From assembly GCA_038330415.1 (NCBI GenBank), contig JBBQNZ010000043.1:1-27494 (forward strand): a stretch of DNA of 27,494 nt, given 5' to 3'. Shown here in pieces: positions 7,160 through 15,178 of the stretch; position 1 is the first letter of the stretch, and every line of letters begins with the position of its first letter. The notes under the pieces are model-generated. The model was not told the DNA's origin, ran no database searches, and saw only the letters and a list, made by a program, of their open reading frames with translations. The DNA comes from Fodinibacter sp038330415 (GTDB taxonomy: Bacteria > Actinomycetota > Actinomycetes > Actinomycetales > Dermatophilaceae). The translations under genes were made by a program, and so were the position numbers.

Positions 7160-7199
7160 GTGATGCACAGGGCGCGGCACAGCGCGCCCTGTGCATCAC
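7160..7199 (+). terminator. Hairpin terminator after the cellulase gene
   Basis: A perfect 17-bp stem (7160-7176 with 7183-7199) around the six-base loop GCACAG starts six bases after the cellulase stop. There is no long T-tract. Confidence 0.75.
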
Positions 7200-7284
7200 T
7201 GCTGCCTCATGAGGCCAGACGCCGGATGCCGTCACGCCCGTCGGGCGGTGGGGGCCGTGTCCCGCCCGTGGAAGAATCGGTCGC

Positions 7285-8172
7285 GTGACTGCGACCACGT
7301 TGGACGGCAAGGCCATCCTCGGCAACATCAAGGAAGAGCTGCGCCAGCGCGTGGCCGCGCTCGCCGAGCACGGCATGGTCCCGGGGCTCGGAACCGTCCT
7401 GGTCGGTGACGACCCCGGCAGCCAGTGGTACGTCAAGGCCAAGCACCGCGACTGCGCCGAGCTCGGCATCCGCAGCCTGCGCCGCGACCTGCCGGCCGGC
7501 ACCTCGCTCGACGAGGTGCTCGCCGTCGTGCACGAGCTGAACGACGACCCCGAGTGCACCGGCTTCATCGTGCAGCAGCCCACCGGGCTCGACGAGAACG
7601 CCATCCTGTCGGCCGTCGACCCGGCCAAGGACGTCGACGGGCTGCACCCCACCAACCTGGGCTGGCTGGTGCTGGGCCACCCAGCGCCGCTGCCCTGCAC
7701 CCCCGTGGGCTGCATCGAGCTGCTGCGCCGCTACGACGTGCCGATCGCCGGAGCCAAGGTCGTCGTCGTCGGCCGCGGCATCACCGTCGGTCGCCCGCTG
7801 GGGCTCATCCTCACCCGCAAGTCCGAGAACGCCACCGTCACGCTGTGCCACACCGGCACCCGCGACCTGGCCGCCGAGGTGCGCCAGGCCGACATCATCG
7901 TGGCCGCCGCCGGCGTGCCCGGCATCGTCACCGCCGACATGGTCAAGCCCGGCGCGGCCGTGCTCGACGTCGGGGTCTCCCGGGTGGTCGACCCCGCCAC
8001 CGGCAAGTCCGTCATCGCGGGCGACGTCGCCCCCGACGTCTGGGACGTCGCCGGCTTCGTCAGCCCCAACCCGGGCGGGGTCGGCCCGATGACCCGCGCG
8101 ATGCTGCTGTCCAACGTCGTCGAGGCGGCCGAGCGGTCGCTCGCCGAGTCACCGGCCGGCGTCGGGGGCTGA
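7285..8172 (+). CDS. folD: Bifunctional methylene-THF dehydrogenase / methenyl-THF cyclohydrolase
   Basis: The 295-residue product interconverts 5,10-methylene-, methenyl- and 10-formyl-tetrahydrofolate using NADP in cytoplasmic one-carbon metabolism. FolD motifs are YVKAKHRDCAELGI (Lys of the YxxxK catalytic site near residue 53), GFIVQQPTGLDE, DPAKDVDGLHPTNLG, PCTPVGCIELL, VVVGRGITVGRPLG (nucleotide-binding loop near residue 160), ADIIVAAAGVPG and DVGVSR. The length is normal for the family. The GTG at 7285 is used because it begins the conserved N-terminus (LDGKAILGNIKEELR). No good ribosome site precedes it, so a leaderless transcript is possible. The next gene starts two bases after its stop, which suggests co-transcription. 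Confidence 0.95.
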   Translation: MTATTLDGKAILGNIKEELRQRVAALAEHGMVPGLGTVLVGDDPGSQWYVKAKHRDCAELGIRSLRRDLPAGTSLDEVLAVVHELNDDPECTGFIVQQPTGLDENAILSAVDPAKDVDGLHPTNLGWLVLGHPAPLPCTPVGCIELLRRYDVPIAGAKVVVVGRGITVGRPLGLILTRKSENATVTLCHTGTRDLAAEVRQADIIVAAAGVPGIVTADMVKPGAAVLDVGVSRVVDPATGKSVIAGDVAPDVWDVAGFVSPNPGGVGPMTRAMLLSNVVEAAERSLAESPAGVGG

Positions 8173-8174
8173 GC

Positions 8175-9272
8175 GTGGCTGTCACCGCACGCACCACGAC
8201 CCTGGTGTGGCGGGTGCTGCCCGTCGTGGCGCTGGTCGCCCTGGCCGCCGCCTGGGGCCGCGACATCGGCATCGTCGTGGTCGTGCTCGTGGCGCTGCTG
8301 CTCGCCGGTGCCGTGCTCGCCGCGGTGCACCATGCCGAGGTGGTCGCCCACCGGGTGGGCGAGCCCTTCGGCTCGCTGGTGCTCGCGGTGGCCGTCACCG
8401 TCATCGAGGTCTCGCTCATCGTCACGCTGATGCTGTCGGGCGGCGACGAGGCCGCCACGCTGGCCCGCGAGACCGTCTTCGCCGCGGTGATGATCACGAT
8501 CAACGGCATCCTCGGTCTGTCACTCCTGATGGGCGCGCGCCGGTTCGGCACCGTGCGCTTCAACGCCGAGGGCACCGGTGGCGCGCTCGCGACCGTGGCG
8601 ACCCTGGCCACCGTCTGCCTGGTGCTGCCGACCGTCACCGAGAGCCAGCCCGGGCCGGAGTTCACCTCGGGGCAGCTGGCCTTCGCGGCCGTCGCGTCGC
8701 TGGCGCTCTACCTGGCGTTCGTCGTGACGCAGACCGTGCGCCACCGTGACTTCTTCCTGCCCGTCTCGCGCAAGGGCGCCCCCCTCACCGAGGACGACCA
8801 CGCCGACCCGCCGACCAACCGCGAGGCCTACACCTCGCTCGGCTTCCTCCTGCTCTCGCTCGTCGCGGTGGTCGGCCTCGCCAAGATCGAGTCGCCCGCC
8901 ATCGAGGACGGCGTGCTCGCGGCCGGCCTGCCGGTCTCGTTCGTCGGTGTCGTCATCGCGCTGCTCGTGCTGCTGCCCGAGACGCTCGCCGCGGTCAACG
9001 CAGCCCGCCGCGACCGCATCCAGACCTCGCTCAACCTCACCATGGGGTCGGCGATGGCCAGCATCGGCCTGACCATCCCCACCTTGGCGGTCGCCTCCAT
9101 CTGGATCCCCACCCCGCTGCACCTCGGGCTGGGCGCCACCCAGATCGTGCTGCTCGCCATCACGGTGGTCGTGGCAGTGCTCACCGTGGTGCCCGGGCGG
9201 GCGACCCGGCTCCAGGCGAGCGTGCACCTCACCCTCTTCGCGGCGTTCCTGTTCCTCGCGATGTCACCCTGA
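8175..9272 (+). CDS. chaA: Calcium/proton antiporter, ChaA family
   Basis: The 365-residue integral membrane protein has about ten or eleven hydrophobic helices in two homologous halves, the fold of the Ca2+/cation antiporter superfamily. The first acidic repeat reads VGEPFGSLVLAVAVTVIEVS and the second lies near LLVLLPETLAAVNAARRDR and SLNLTMGSAMASIGLTIP, with the conserved Glu residues in 'EPFG', 'VIEV' and 'LPET'. ChaA-type proteins export Ca2+ or Na+/K+ in exchange for protons at the inner membrane. An acidic loop near residues 190-215 (LTEDDHADPPTNRE) splits the halves. The GTG at 8175 lies two bases after the folD stop, and translation is probably coupled to folD although the functions are unrelated. 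Confidence 0.85.
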   Translation: MAVTARTTTLVWRVLPVVALVALAAAWGRDIGIVVVVLVALLLAGAVLAAVHHAEVVAHRVGEPFGSLVLAVAVTVIEVSLIVTLMLSGGDEAATLARETVFAAVMITINGILGLSLLMGARRFGTVRFNAEGTGGALATVATLATVCLVLPTVTESQPGPEFTSGQLAFAAVASLALYLAFVVTQTVRHRDFFLPVSRKGAPLTEDDHADPPTNREAYTSLGFLLLSLVAVVGLAKIESPAIEDGVLAAGLPVSFVGVVIALLVLLPETLAAVNAARRDRIQTSLNLTMGSAMASIGLTIPTLAVASIWIPTPLHLGLGATQIVLLAITVVVAVLTVVPGRATRLQASVHLTLFAAFLFLAMSP

Positions 9273-9291
9273 CCCCCCGCCGTCGCCGACA

Positions 9292-9335
9292 AGGGTGGGA
9301 GAAATCGGTGCCATAGCCCCGATTTCTCCCACCCT
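9292..9335. terminator. Perfect 17-bp hairpin between convergent genes
   Basis: Arms 9292-9308 (AGGGTGGGAGAAATCGG) and 9319-9335 are fully complementary around a ten-base loop. The element lies between the antiporter stop (9272) and the end of the minus-strand FHA gene (9382), so it could end transcription from both sides. Its AT-containing inner stem and lack of T-tract also fit a dispersed palindromic repeat. Confidence 0.65.
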
Positions 9336-9381
9336 GGTCCGGGCAAAGCCGCCCGAGTGCTTCGGCTCTGGCAGGCGAGCC

Positions 9382-10218
9382 CTACTGACCGCGCTCCTCG
9401 GGGGTGGCTCGGCGCACCACGATGCGGGTCCAGGCTCCGACGTAGATCCGGTCGTCCTCGGAGAGCTCGCGGCGCTGACCCGGCGCTATCGGGTCAGCCG
9501 GCAGGGGACCGCTGGCCGGGCCGACGTAGGTGCCGTTGGAGGACTGGAGGTCCTCGACCCACCAGCGCTGCCCGTCGGTGGTCAGCTGCGCCTGCCGCCG
9601 GCTCACCCCCGAGTCGCCCGTGCAGTCGATCTCCGGGTGGATGTTGCGGCTCGAAGACGGGCGGCCGATGAGCACGCTCTTGGCAGCGAGCTCGACGACC
9701 GCGGGCAGGCCCGGTGACGGGCAGGGGTCCTCGCTCTCCTGCGCGGCGTACCAGTCGGGGTCGACCCACACCTCGGCCACCCAGTCGACGGCGATGGCCG
9801 GGGCCAACGATGCCGGGTCCGCTCCGCCGGGGGCGAGCGCGACGGCATCCGGGGTGGTGGACGGGTCCGGCGGGCGCGGCATCGTGCCCGTCGTGAAGTC
9901 GTAGCCGCAGGCCTCGCAGAACAGCGCCGCGACGTCGTGGGGTGTGCCGCAGTTCGGGCAGGCCTGCGGGTCAGGGGCGGCGCTCGGGGCGCCCGCGCCC
10001 GCGCCGGCACCCGGGTCCGGTGACGTCGCGCCTGCACCCAGGTCGAGCGCGGATCCGGCTGCGTACTCTCTCGCCGCGGACCCACCCGAAGCCGGGTCGG
10101 GAGGTGTCGCCGCATCACCGGCCGGGATGGGGACCCCGCAGGTGTCGCAGTAGTCGCTCGCGGTCGAGGCGTGCCCGTTGGGGCAGGTGAAGGTGCTCAC
10201 GGGGCCAGCCTGCGCCAT
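9382..10218 (-). CDS. Zinc-ribbon and FHA domain protein
   Basis: The 278-residue cytoplasmic protein probably reads phosphothreonine marks made by the kinase of the same operon. Two cysteine-rich modules come first: C12, H16, C24, C27 (FTCPNGH...YCDTCG) and C87, C90, C101, C104 (ACPNCG...FCEACG), joined by an Ala/Gly/Pro linker. A C-terminal FHA domain spans about residues 160-270, with SVLIGRPSSS, GVSRRQAQL, WWVEDLQSSNGTYVG and DDRIYVG. The phosphopeptide-binding Arg (GR), Ser (SR) and Asn (SNGT) are kept, while the frequent His of 'SRxHA' is Gln. GarA, the FHA target of mycobacterial PknG, has an N-terminal ETT phosphosite motif; none is visible here. ATG 10218 is preferred for its GGGGTG upstream, but GTG 10239 or 10200 are possible. 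It is the last gene of the operon. Confidence 0.9.
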   Translation of the reverse strand: MAQAGPVSTFTCPNGHASTASDYCDTCGVPIPAGDAATPPDPASGGSAAREYAAGSALDLGAGATSPDPGAGAGAGAPSAAPDPQACPNCGTPHDVAALFCEACGYDFTTGTMPRPPDPSTTPDAVALAPGGADPASLAPAIAVDWVAEVWVDPDWYAAQESEDPCPSPGLPAVVELAAKSVLIGRPSSSRNIHPEIDCTGDSGVSRRQAQLTTDGQRWWVEDLQSSNGTYVGPASGPLPADPIAPGQRRELSEDDRIYVGAWTRIVVRRATPEERGQ

Positions 10219-10246
10219 CGGCACCCCGGCGCGGTGCACCCGGCGG

Positions 10247-11524
10247 TCACTTCTTCACCCGCGTCGTCTTGGTGGATGCCGTGTCGAGCGCCATCTCGTC
10301 GAGCTTGCTGACGCTGCGCTTCAGGCGCACCGTGCCGGTGTCGGCGTTGTCGATCTCGACGATCTTGCGCAGCCGGGTCGTCGCCTCCTCGTTCCCGGTC
10401 TCCTGCGCCAGCTGCACCGCCCGGCCGAGCTTGACCGTGGCGGTGTCGGTGTCGCCGGCAGCCTTGGCGGCCAGGCCGTCCTGGATCGCCTCGGCCAGCT
10501 CGGCCTGCCCGGTGTAGTGGGCGACGGCCGGGTCGATGCGCGTGGTGAGGGTGTCGTCGTTGGACCACATCGCCTTGACCAGCCCCTGCGCCACGACCGC
10601 GCCGGCCACGGCCACCTGCACCCGAGCCGCCAGCTGTTCCTGGCCCACCGCCTTCGCGGGCAGCCGCACGGCCACGTGGTAGTCGCGTGACTCGTCACCC
10701 CACGCGCCGGTGGGGTAGGCCCCGGTGAGGGCGTTGACCTCCTGCCGCCGCGAGGTGAGGTCCTCGACGGTGGGGGAGACCTGGCGCACGAAGAGCACCT
10801 GCGACCCCTGCGGCGCCCACACCCGCACCTCCGCATCGGCGACCCCGCGACCCATCGACTGGCGCATGATCTGCTCGAAGTCGGCGGCCATCGACTGCGG
10901 CTGGGCGATCAGGTCGACGCTGCCGAGCAGCGCGGTGGCGATGCGGCGCACCTCGGCCACCTGCCACGCCGACCCCACACCGCGGCAGTCGCACTGGAAA
11001 CGGCCGCGGGCGCCCTCGATGGCGGCGCTGAGCTGCTCCGGCGTCTCGTGCTGGTTGTAGCCGTCGGTCAACAGGATGGCGTGCCGCTGCGTCGCGCTCG
11101 GCACCGCGGCGAACAGCCGGGTCGCGAGGGTGAGCCAGGTGCCCATCGCCGTGCCGCCGTCGGCCCGGAACTGAGCCACGGCGGCCTTGGCCTGCGCGCG
11201 CGTGGTGGCGTCCATCCGCACCATGGCCGAACGCCCGTCCTGCGGGTACGCCAGCCGCGCCTGGTGGCTGCCCGCGATGACGGCGAACCACACCCCGTCG
11301 AGCACCTGGTCGAGCGCCGCCGACGCGGCCACCTGCACGGCCGCGATGTTCTCGCCGCTCATCGAGCCGGAGGTGTCGACGATGACGACCTCGGCGGCAT
11401 CCCCCGACCCCGACTGGCCGGCCTCGCCGGCCCCCGCGCACGCCACGGTGACGATGGCGTGCACGTCGGTGCCGCCGTCGGGGAGGAACTCGTTCTGGTA
11501 GACGTCAGCTGCGAAGGTGGCCAT
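10247..11524 (-). CDS. VWA domain protein (TerY-like)
   Basis: The 425-residue soluble protein has a von Willebrand factor A domain from about residue 44 to 210. A complete metal-binding MIDAS motif is present: D50-T-S52-G-S54 (VDTSGSMSG), T125 in GGTAMGTWL, and D154 in LLTDGYN. VWA domains with intact MIDAS bind protein partners through Mg2+, and this type accompanies PP2C phosphatases and kinases in bacterial Ter stress systems (TerY). The C-terminal half forms a beta-rich region (DYHVAVRLPAKAVGQ) followed by helices (QAELAEAIQDGLAAKAAGD) and a basic tail ending TRVKK. There is no signal peptide or membrane segment. Its ATG at 11524 lies 20 bases inside the phosphatase gene, and 28 bases separate it from the FHA gene. 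It probably scaffolds the kinase/phosphatase pair. Confidence 0.9.
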   Translation of the reverse strand: MATFAADVYQNEFLPDGGTDVHAIVTVACAGAGEAGQSGSGDAAEVVIVDTSGSMSGENIAAVQVAASAALDQVLDGVWFAVIAGSHQARLAYPQDGRSAMVRMDATTRAQAKAAVAQFRADGGTAMGTWLTLATRLFAAVPSATQRHAILLTDGYNQHETPEQLSAAIEGARGRFQCDCRGVGSAWQVAEVRRIATALLGSVDLIAQPQSMAADFEQIMRQSMGRGVADAEVRVWAPQGSQVLFVRQVSPTVEDLTSRRQEVNALTGAYPTGAWGDESRDYHVAVRLPAKAVGQEQLAARVQVAVAGAVVAQGLVKAMWSNDDTLTTRIDPAVAHYTGQAELAEAIQDGLAAKAAGDTDTATVKLGRAVQLAQETGNEEATTRLRKIVEIDNADTGTVRLKRSVSKLDEMALDTASTKTTRVKK

Positions 11525-12731
11525 CTGGCGGGGTTTCCTCTCGGGACGGGACGGGCTGCGGTGGTGACACGGCGATGGGCTGGGTGGAGCTGACGGGGGC
11601 GCCGGGCGCGCGGGCGCCGACGCGCGCGAGGGCCACGGTGATGTTGTCCTGGCCTCCCTGGGCGTTGGCCCAGTCGACCAGGGCGCCGGCCAGCGCGAGC
11701 GGCTCGTCCCCCGCCGAGCGGGCCCGCTCGCCCACGAGGGCAGCGACGGCCGGCGCCTCGGAGCAGTAGTTCCACAGCCCGTCGGAGCAGACCAGCAGCC
11801 ACCCGGGGCCGTCGAGGTCGAGGGACACGGTGCGTGGGGTGTGGTCGGGGGCGTCGATGCCGAGCCACCGGGTGATGGCGTGTGCCTGCGGCCCGCTCTC
11901 GGCCTCGGCACGGGGCATGCCGTTGGCGATCTGCTCCGCGGCGAAGGAGTCGTCGACGGTGAGCAGCCGCGGCGCCGCGCTGTCGGGCAGCCAGTAGGCA
12001 CGGCTGTCGCCGACCCAGCCCACGGTGAGGTCGGCGCCGTCGAGCACGGCGGCGACGACCGTGCACGAGGCGGGGTTGCCGGGGCCCGCGGTGGTGTTGG
12101 CGATCACCGCGTCGTTGGCGGCGTTGACCGCCACGACCAGCGCCTTGGTGCTGGCCGCCACCCGGGTGCCCACGCTGTCGGTCGACCGGATGCCGGGAGC
12201 GGCCACCAGGGCGTCGCGCGCGGCCCGGGCCGCGGCCAGGCTGGCGACGTCGGAGCCGGTCGAGGAGGAGACCCCGTCGCAGACCACCAGCACGGCGTGG
12301 TCGCCCGCCTCGGGCCTCGCGGCGACGGCCACGGCATCCTCGTTGCGGACGTGGCGGATGCCCCGGTCGCACACGGCCGCGACCCAGGGCGCCGGCTGCT
12401 CGGTGAAGTGGTTGCGGGGGCTCACGGCAGCGGCCCCGCACTGTGTGCAGTAGCCGTCGTCGGCGACCTCGCCGCCGCACTCGTGGCAGGGCGCGGCGGC
12501 GGCCTCCGGTTCGGGCACCGACGGGGGCGGGGCCGGTGCCTCGGCCGCCGGTGCATCGGCGGCACCTGCAGCACTGGCGGCATCGGCGGCCGGCTCTGGC
12601 CCGAGGTCGGCACCGCACGCCTCGCAGAACCGCTCGCCGCCCGCGACCGGGCTGTCGCACGACGGGCAGAGCAGCACAGCGCCGGGCGCGCCCGCCCGGG
12701 CATCCCCCGCATCCCCCGTGGTTGCCGTCAT
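11505..12731 (-). CDS. PP2C-type Ser/Thr phosphatase with two zinc ribbons
   Basis: The 408-residue protein carries two N-terminal zinc ribbons, C22/C25/C36/C39 (LCPSCD...FCEACG) and C82/C85/C95/C98 (PCHECG...YCTQCG), joined by an Ala/Pro linker. From about residue 115 follows a PP2C domain with the metal-binding motifs RNEDA (Asp132), VVCDGVSS (Asp152), GWVGDSRAYW, LLVCSDGLWNY and GGQDNITVAL. PP2C enzymes remove phosphate from Ser/Thr using two Mn2+ or Mg2+ ions, so this is the natural opponent of the PknG-like kinase encoded directly upstream. No membrane segment is present, unlike PstP-type phosphatases. The ATG at 12731 overlaps the kinase stop (ATGA at 12728-12731), implying coupled translation and fixed stoichiometry. 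Longer in-frame extensions upstream are antisense-free but lie inside the kinase gene and are rejected. Confidence 0.93.
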   Translation of the reverse strand: MTATTGDAGDARAGAPGAVLLCPSCDSPVAGGERFCEACGADLGPEPAADAASAAGAADAPAAEAPAPPPSVPEPEAAAAPCHECGGEVADDGYCTQCGAAAVSPRNHFTEQPAPWVAAVCDRGIRHVRNEDAVAVAARPEAGDHAVLVVCDGVSSSTGSDVASLAAARAARDALVAAPGIRSTDSVGTRVAASTKALVVAVNAANDAVIANTTAGPGNPASCTVVAAVLDGADLTVGWVGDSRAYWLPDSAAPRLLTVDDSFAAEQIANGMPRAEAESGPQAHAITRWLGIDAPDHTPRTVSLDLDGPGWLLVCSDGLWNYCSEAPAVAALVGERARSAGDEPLALAGALVDWANAQGGQDNITVALARVGARAPGAPVSSTQPIAVSPPQPVPSREETPPDGHLRS

Positions 12732-15178
12732 CGCAACGTCCAGCGGCGCACCGCGTTGGCCTGGTCGACCAGGTGCACCCGCTCCTCGCGGTTGGGCGCG
12801 TGGCCGGCGAGGTCGCGGTAGGCCGCCTCGAGCCCGTCGCGCAGGGCGGGCTCTGCCGCCGGCCGCCCGCCGATGAGCACCGTGGTGTCGGCGCCGTTCG
12901 ACTCGACCAGCCCCAGTGCCGCGCTGAGCACCTCGACGCGGAACCGCGACCGGTCGACGGGGTCGATGGTGAGGCTCTCGATGCTGTCGAGCGCCGCGGC
13001 CAGCGAGGGCAGGCCACCACCGGACTCGGCGAGCAGCCCGGCCCGGCGCCGGCGCGCCTGGGTGAACGCCCGGCTGGTGACCGGCACCAGGTCCAGCGCG
13101 CGCACCGCCCCGGCGACGTCGCCCTTGCTCGAGCGGATCCGGGCCAGCCCGAAGGCTGCCGGCGCGATGTAGTTGGCGTCGCTGCGGGCGCAGACCACGT
13201 ACAGCGCCTCGGCCACGTCGGTGTCGCCGCCGGTCTCGCAGGCGAAGGCGAGGGCGAGCTTGGGCGCGAGCTCGCCGGGCACCTGGCCGTAGACGGCGTT
13301 GAACGCGCTCTGCGCCTCGGCCGTCTGCCGGCGGGCCAGGGCCACCAGCCCCGACATCCACACCGCTCGCCACTCCCACGGGTCGTCGGCCAGCAGCGCG
13401 CGCACCGCATCGTCGACGCGCCCGAGCTGCCCGGCCTCGAGCGCGGCGTGGGCGCGGGCCAGCAGCACCTCTGGGCTGCTCGCCGGGGCACCCTCGAGGG
13501 CCGCCAGGCGCTGCACCGGGTCGAGGATGCTGACGGTGCGCAGCCACGGCATCTGCGGGTCGCCGTCGTCGGTGCGCAGCCGCGGCAGGTCCTGCCAGTC
13601 GAGCGAGTCGTCCGAGACTGTGGGCACGTCGAAGAGCAGGGACGACGTGGAGTGCTCGGCCGCGCCCTCGCGTGCGGAGGCGACGACCTCGCGCAGCACC
13701 CCGAGGAGCTGCACGCGCAGCTCGTCGGCCGAGACGAAGCGGTCGGCGGGGTCGGGTGCGCAGGCCTTGAGCAGCAGCCGGTAGAAGGAGTCGTGCTGGC
13801 GGAACAGCGGCGTCTGGTCGACCGGGGGCAGCGAGGCGACGTAGGTGCTCTGGTAGCCCCGGAACTCCATCGCGAGCACGGTCAGGGTGCGCCCGATCGT
13901 GTAGATGTCGGAGGCCACCGAGGGGCCCACCAGCGGCACCTCCGGGGCCTGGTAGCCGGTCGTGCCGTAGATGGCGGAGTCGAGGTCGTCGAGGCGGCGC
14001 ACCCCGCCGAGGTCGATCAGCTTGATGCCGTCGCCCACCTGGATGAGGTTGTCCGGCTTGAAGTCGCAGAAGACCAGGCCGAGGTCGTGCAGGTACTGGA
14101 AGGCGGGCAGCACCTCGATGATGAAGGCGATCGCCTGGTCGACCGGCAGCGGGTTGTAGGCACCACCTTTCGCGCGCATCCGGTCCTTGAGCAGCTGCTT
14201 GAGCGAGGTGCCGCCGACGTACTCCATGACGATGTAGCCGGCGCCCTCGTGCGTCACGAAGTTGTAGATCTCGACGATCAGCGGGTGCTCGACCTGGGCG
14301 AGGAACTGCCGCTCGGCGATGGCCGCGGCGAGGGCGTCGGGGTCACCCGAGTTGAGCAGGCCCTTGAGCACGACCCAGCGGTCGGAGACGTTGCGGTCGC
14401 GGGCGGCGTAGACCCAGCCGAGGCCGCCGTGGGCGATGGCCCCGGCGACGACGTACTGGCCGCCGACGACGTCGCCCGCCTTGAGCTTGGGCGTGAACGA
14501 GAACGGGCTGCGACAGGTGGGGCAGAAACCCTCGGTGCGCCCGGGCTGCCCGTCGCGCGAACGGCCGACTGCCGAGCCGCAGGTCGGGCAGGTGCGCCGG
14601 TCCACGGGCACCATCGGGTCCTTGAGCACGGCCTTGGCGGCGTCGACCGCGGGCACGGGTGGGATGGACGTCATCCCGGCCCCCAGTCGCGCGCCGCGCA
14701 GGCGGGTCGACGACGTGCCCACCCGGCGGGTGACCTTGCTGCCGCCGACGGTCGCGCGCGCGGATCCCAGTGCGGTGGAAGCAAGCTGGTTGGAGGCCCG
14801 TGACATGGTCGACGGTGACTGGGCGATGCCGGCCGGTGACGTCGCCGCCGAGACTGCACTGGGGGAGGGGCCCGTGGCTCCCTGGGCCACAACCGCCGAC
14901 GAGGCACCCGCGGGCCCGGGCGCCCCGCAGACGTCGCAGTAGCCGTCGACCACGGTGCCGGTGCAGCCGGGCTGGGTGCACTGGCCGGCGACCCCGCCGA
15001 TGGACGAGGCACGGGGGGATGCCGTGGGCGAGGTGACGCTCGCAGACACCACACGGGCGGACACCGCGCTGGCGGATGCCGTTTCGGAGCCGGCGGGGCC
15101 CGGCGACCCGCACACGTCGCAGTAGCCGTCGAGGATGGAGCCGGTGCACCCCGGCTGGACGCAGGCGATGGTGCTCAT
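12728..15178 (-). CDS. pknG: PknG-like Ser/Thr protein kinase with extra zinc modules and TPR tail
   Basis: The 816-residue protein starts with two near-identical modules, C6/C11/C20/C23 and C67/C72/C81/C84, each reading QPGCTG..xDGYCDVCG. A Ser/Ala-rich linker follows, then a rubredoxin-like site C197/C200/C219/C222 as in PknG. The kinase domain (about 235-490) has GGLGWVYAARD (251-261), the ATP lysine K272 in VVLKGL, CDFKPDN (catalytic D372) and LIDLGG (D389). The missing HRD arginine and the DLG variant are typical of PknG, which needs no activation-loop phosphorylation. The C-terminal 300 residues are helical TPR-like repeats, again as in PknG. Mycobacterial PknG senses aspartate/glutamate through GlnH and GlnX and phosphorylates the FHA protein GarA to tune glutamate metabolism. 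Here glnX-like and glnH-like genes lie upstream in the same operon. The start ATGA overlaps the previous stop. Confidence 0.93.
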   Translation of the reverse strand: MSTIACVQPGCTGSILDGYCDVCGSPGPAGSETASASAVSARVVSASVTSPTASPRASSIGGVAGQCTQPGCTGTVVDGYCDVCGAPGPAGASSAVVAQGATGPSPSAVSAATSPAGIAQSPSTMSRASNQLASTALGSARATVGGSKVTRRVGTSSTRLRGARLGAGMTSIPPVPAVDAAKAVLKDPMVPVDRRTCPTCGSAVGRSRDGQPGRTEGFCPTCRSPFSFTPKLKAGDVVGGQYVVAGAIAHGGLGWVYAARDRNVSDRWVVLKGLLNSGDPDALAAAIAERQFLAQVEHPLIVEIYNFVTHEGAGYIVMEYVGGTSLKQLLKDRMRAKGGAYNPLPVDQAIAFIIEVLPAFQYLHDLGLVFCDFKPDNLIQVGDGIKLIDLGGVRRLDDLDSAIYGTTGYQAPEVPLVGPSVASDIYTIGRTLTVLAMEFRGYQSTYVASLPPVDQTPLFRQHDSFYRLLLKACAPDPADRFVSADELRVQLLGVLREVVASAREGAAEHSTSSLLFDVPTVSDDSLDWQDLPRLRTDDGDPQMPWLRTVSILDPVQRLAALEGAPASSPEVLLARAHAALEAGQLGRVDDAVRALLADDPWEWRAVWMSGLVALARRQTAEAQSAFNAVYGQVPGELAPKLALAFACETGGDTDVAEALYVVCARSDANYIAPAAFGLARIRSSKGDVAGAVRALDLVPVTSRAFTQARRRRAGLLAESGGGLPSLAAALDSIESLTIDPVDRSRFRVEVLSAALGLVESNGADTTVLIGGRPAAEPALRDGLEAAYRDLAGHAPNREERVHLVDQANAVRRWTLR

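Noticed and set aside
12443..14803. 786-codon plus-strand open frame opposite the kinase and phosphatase genes
   Set aside because: It is antisense to clearly recognisable kinase and PP2C domains. Its product is a low-complexity Arg/Gly/Val-rich string produced by GC-rich codon bias.
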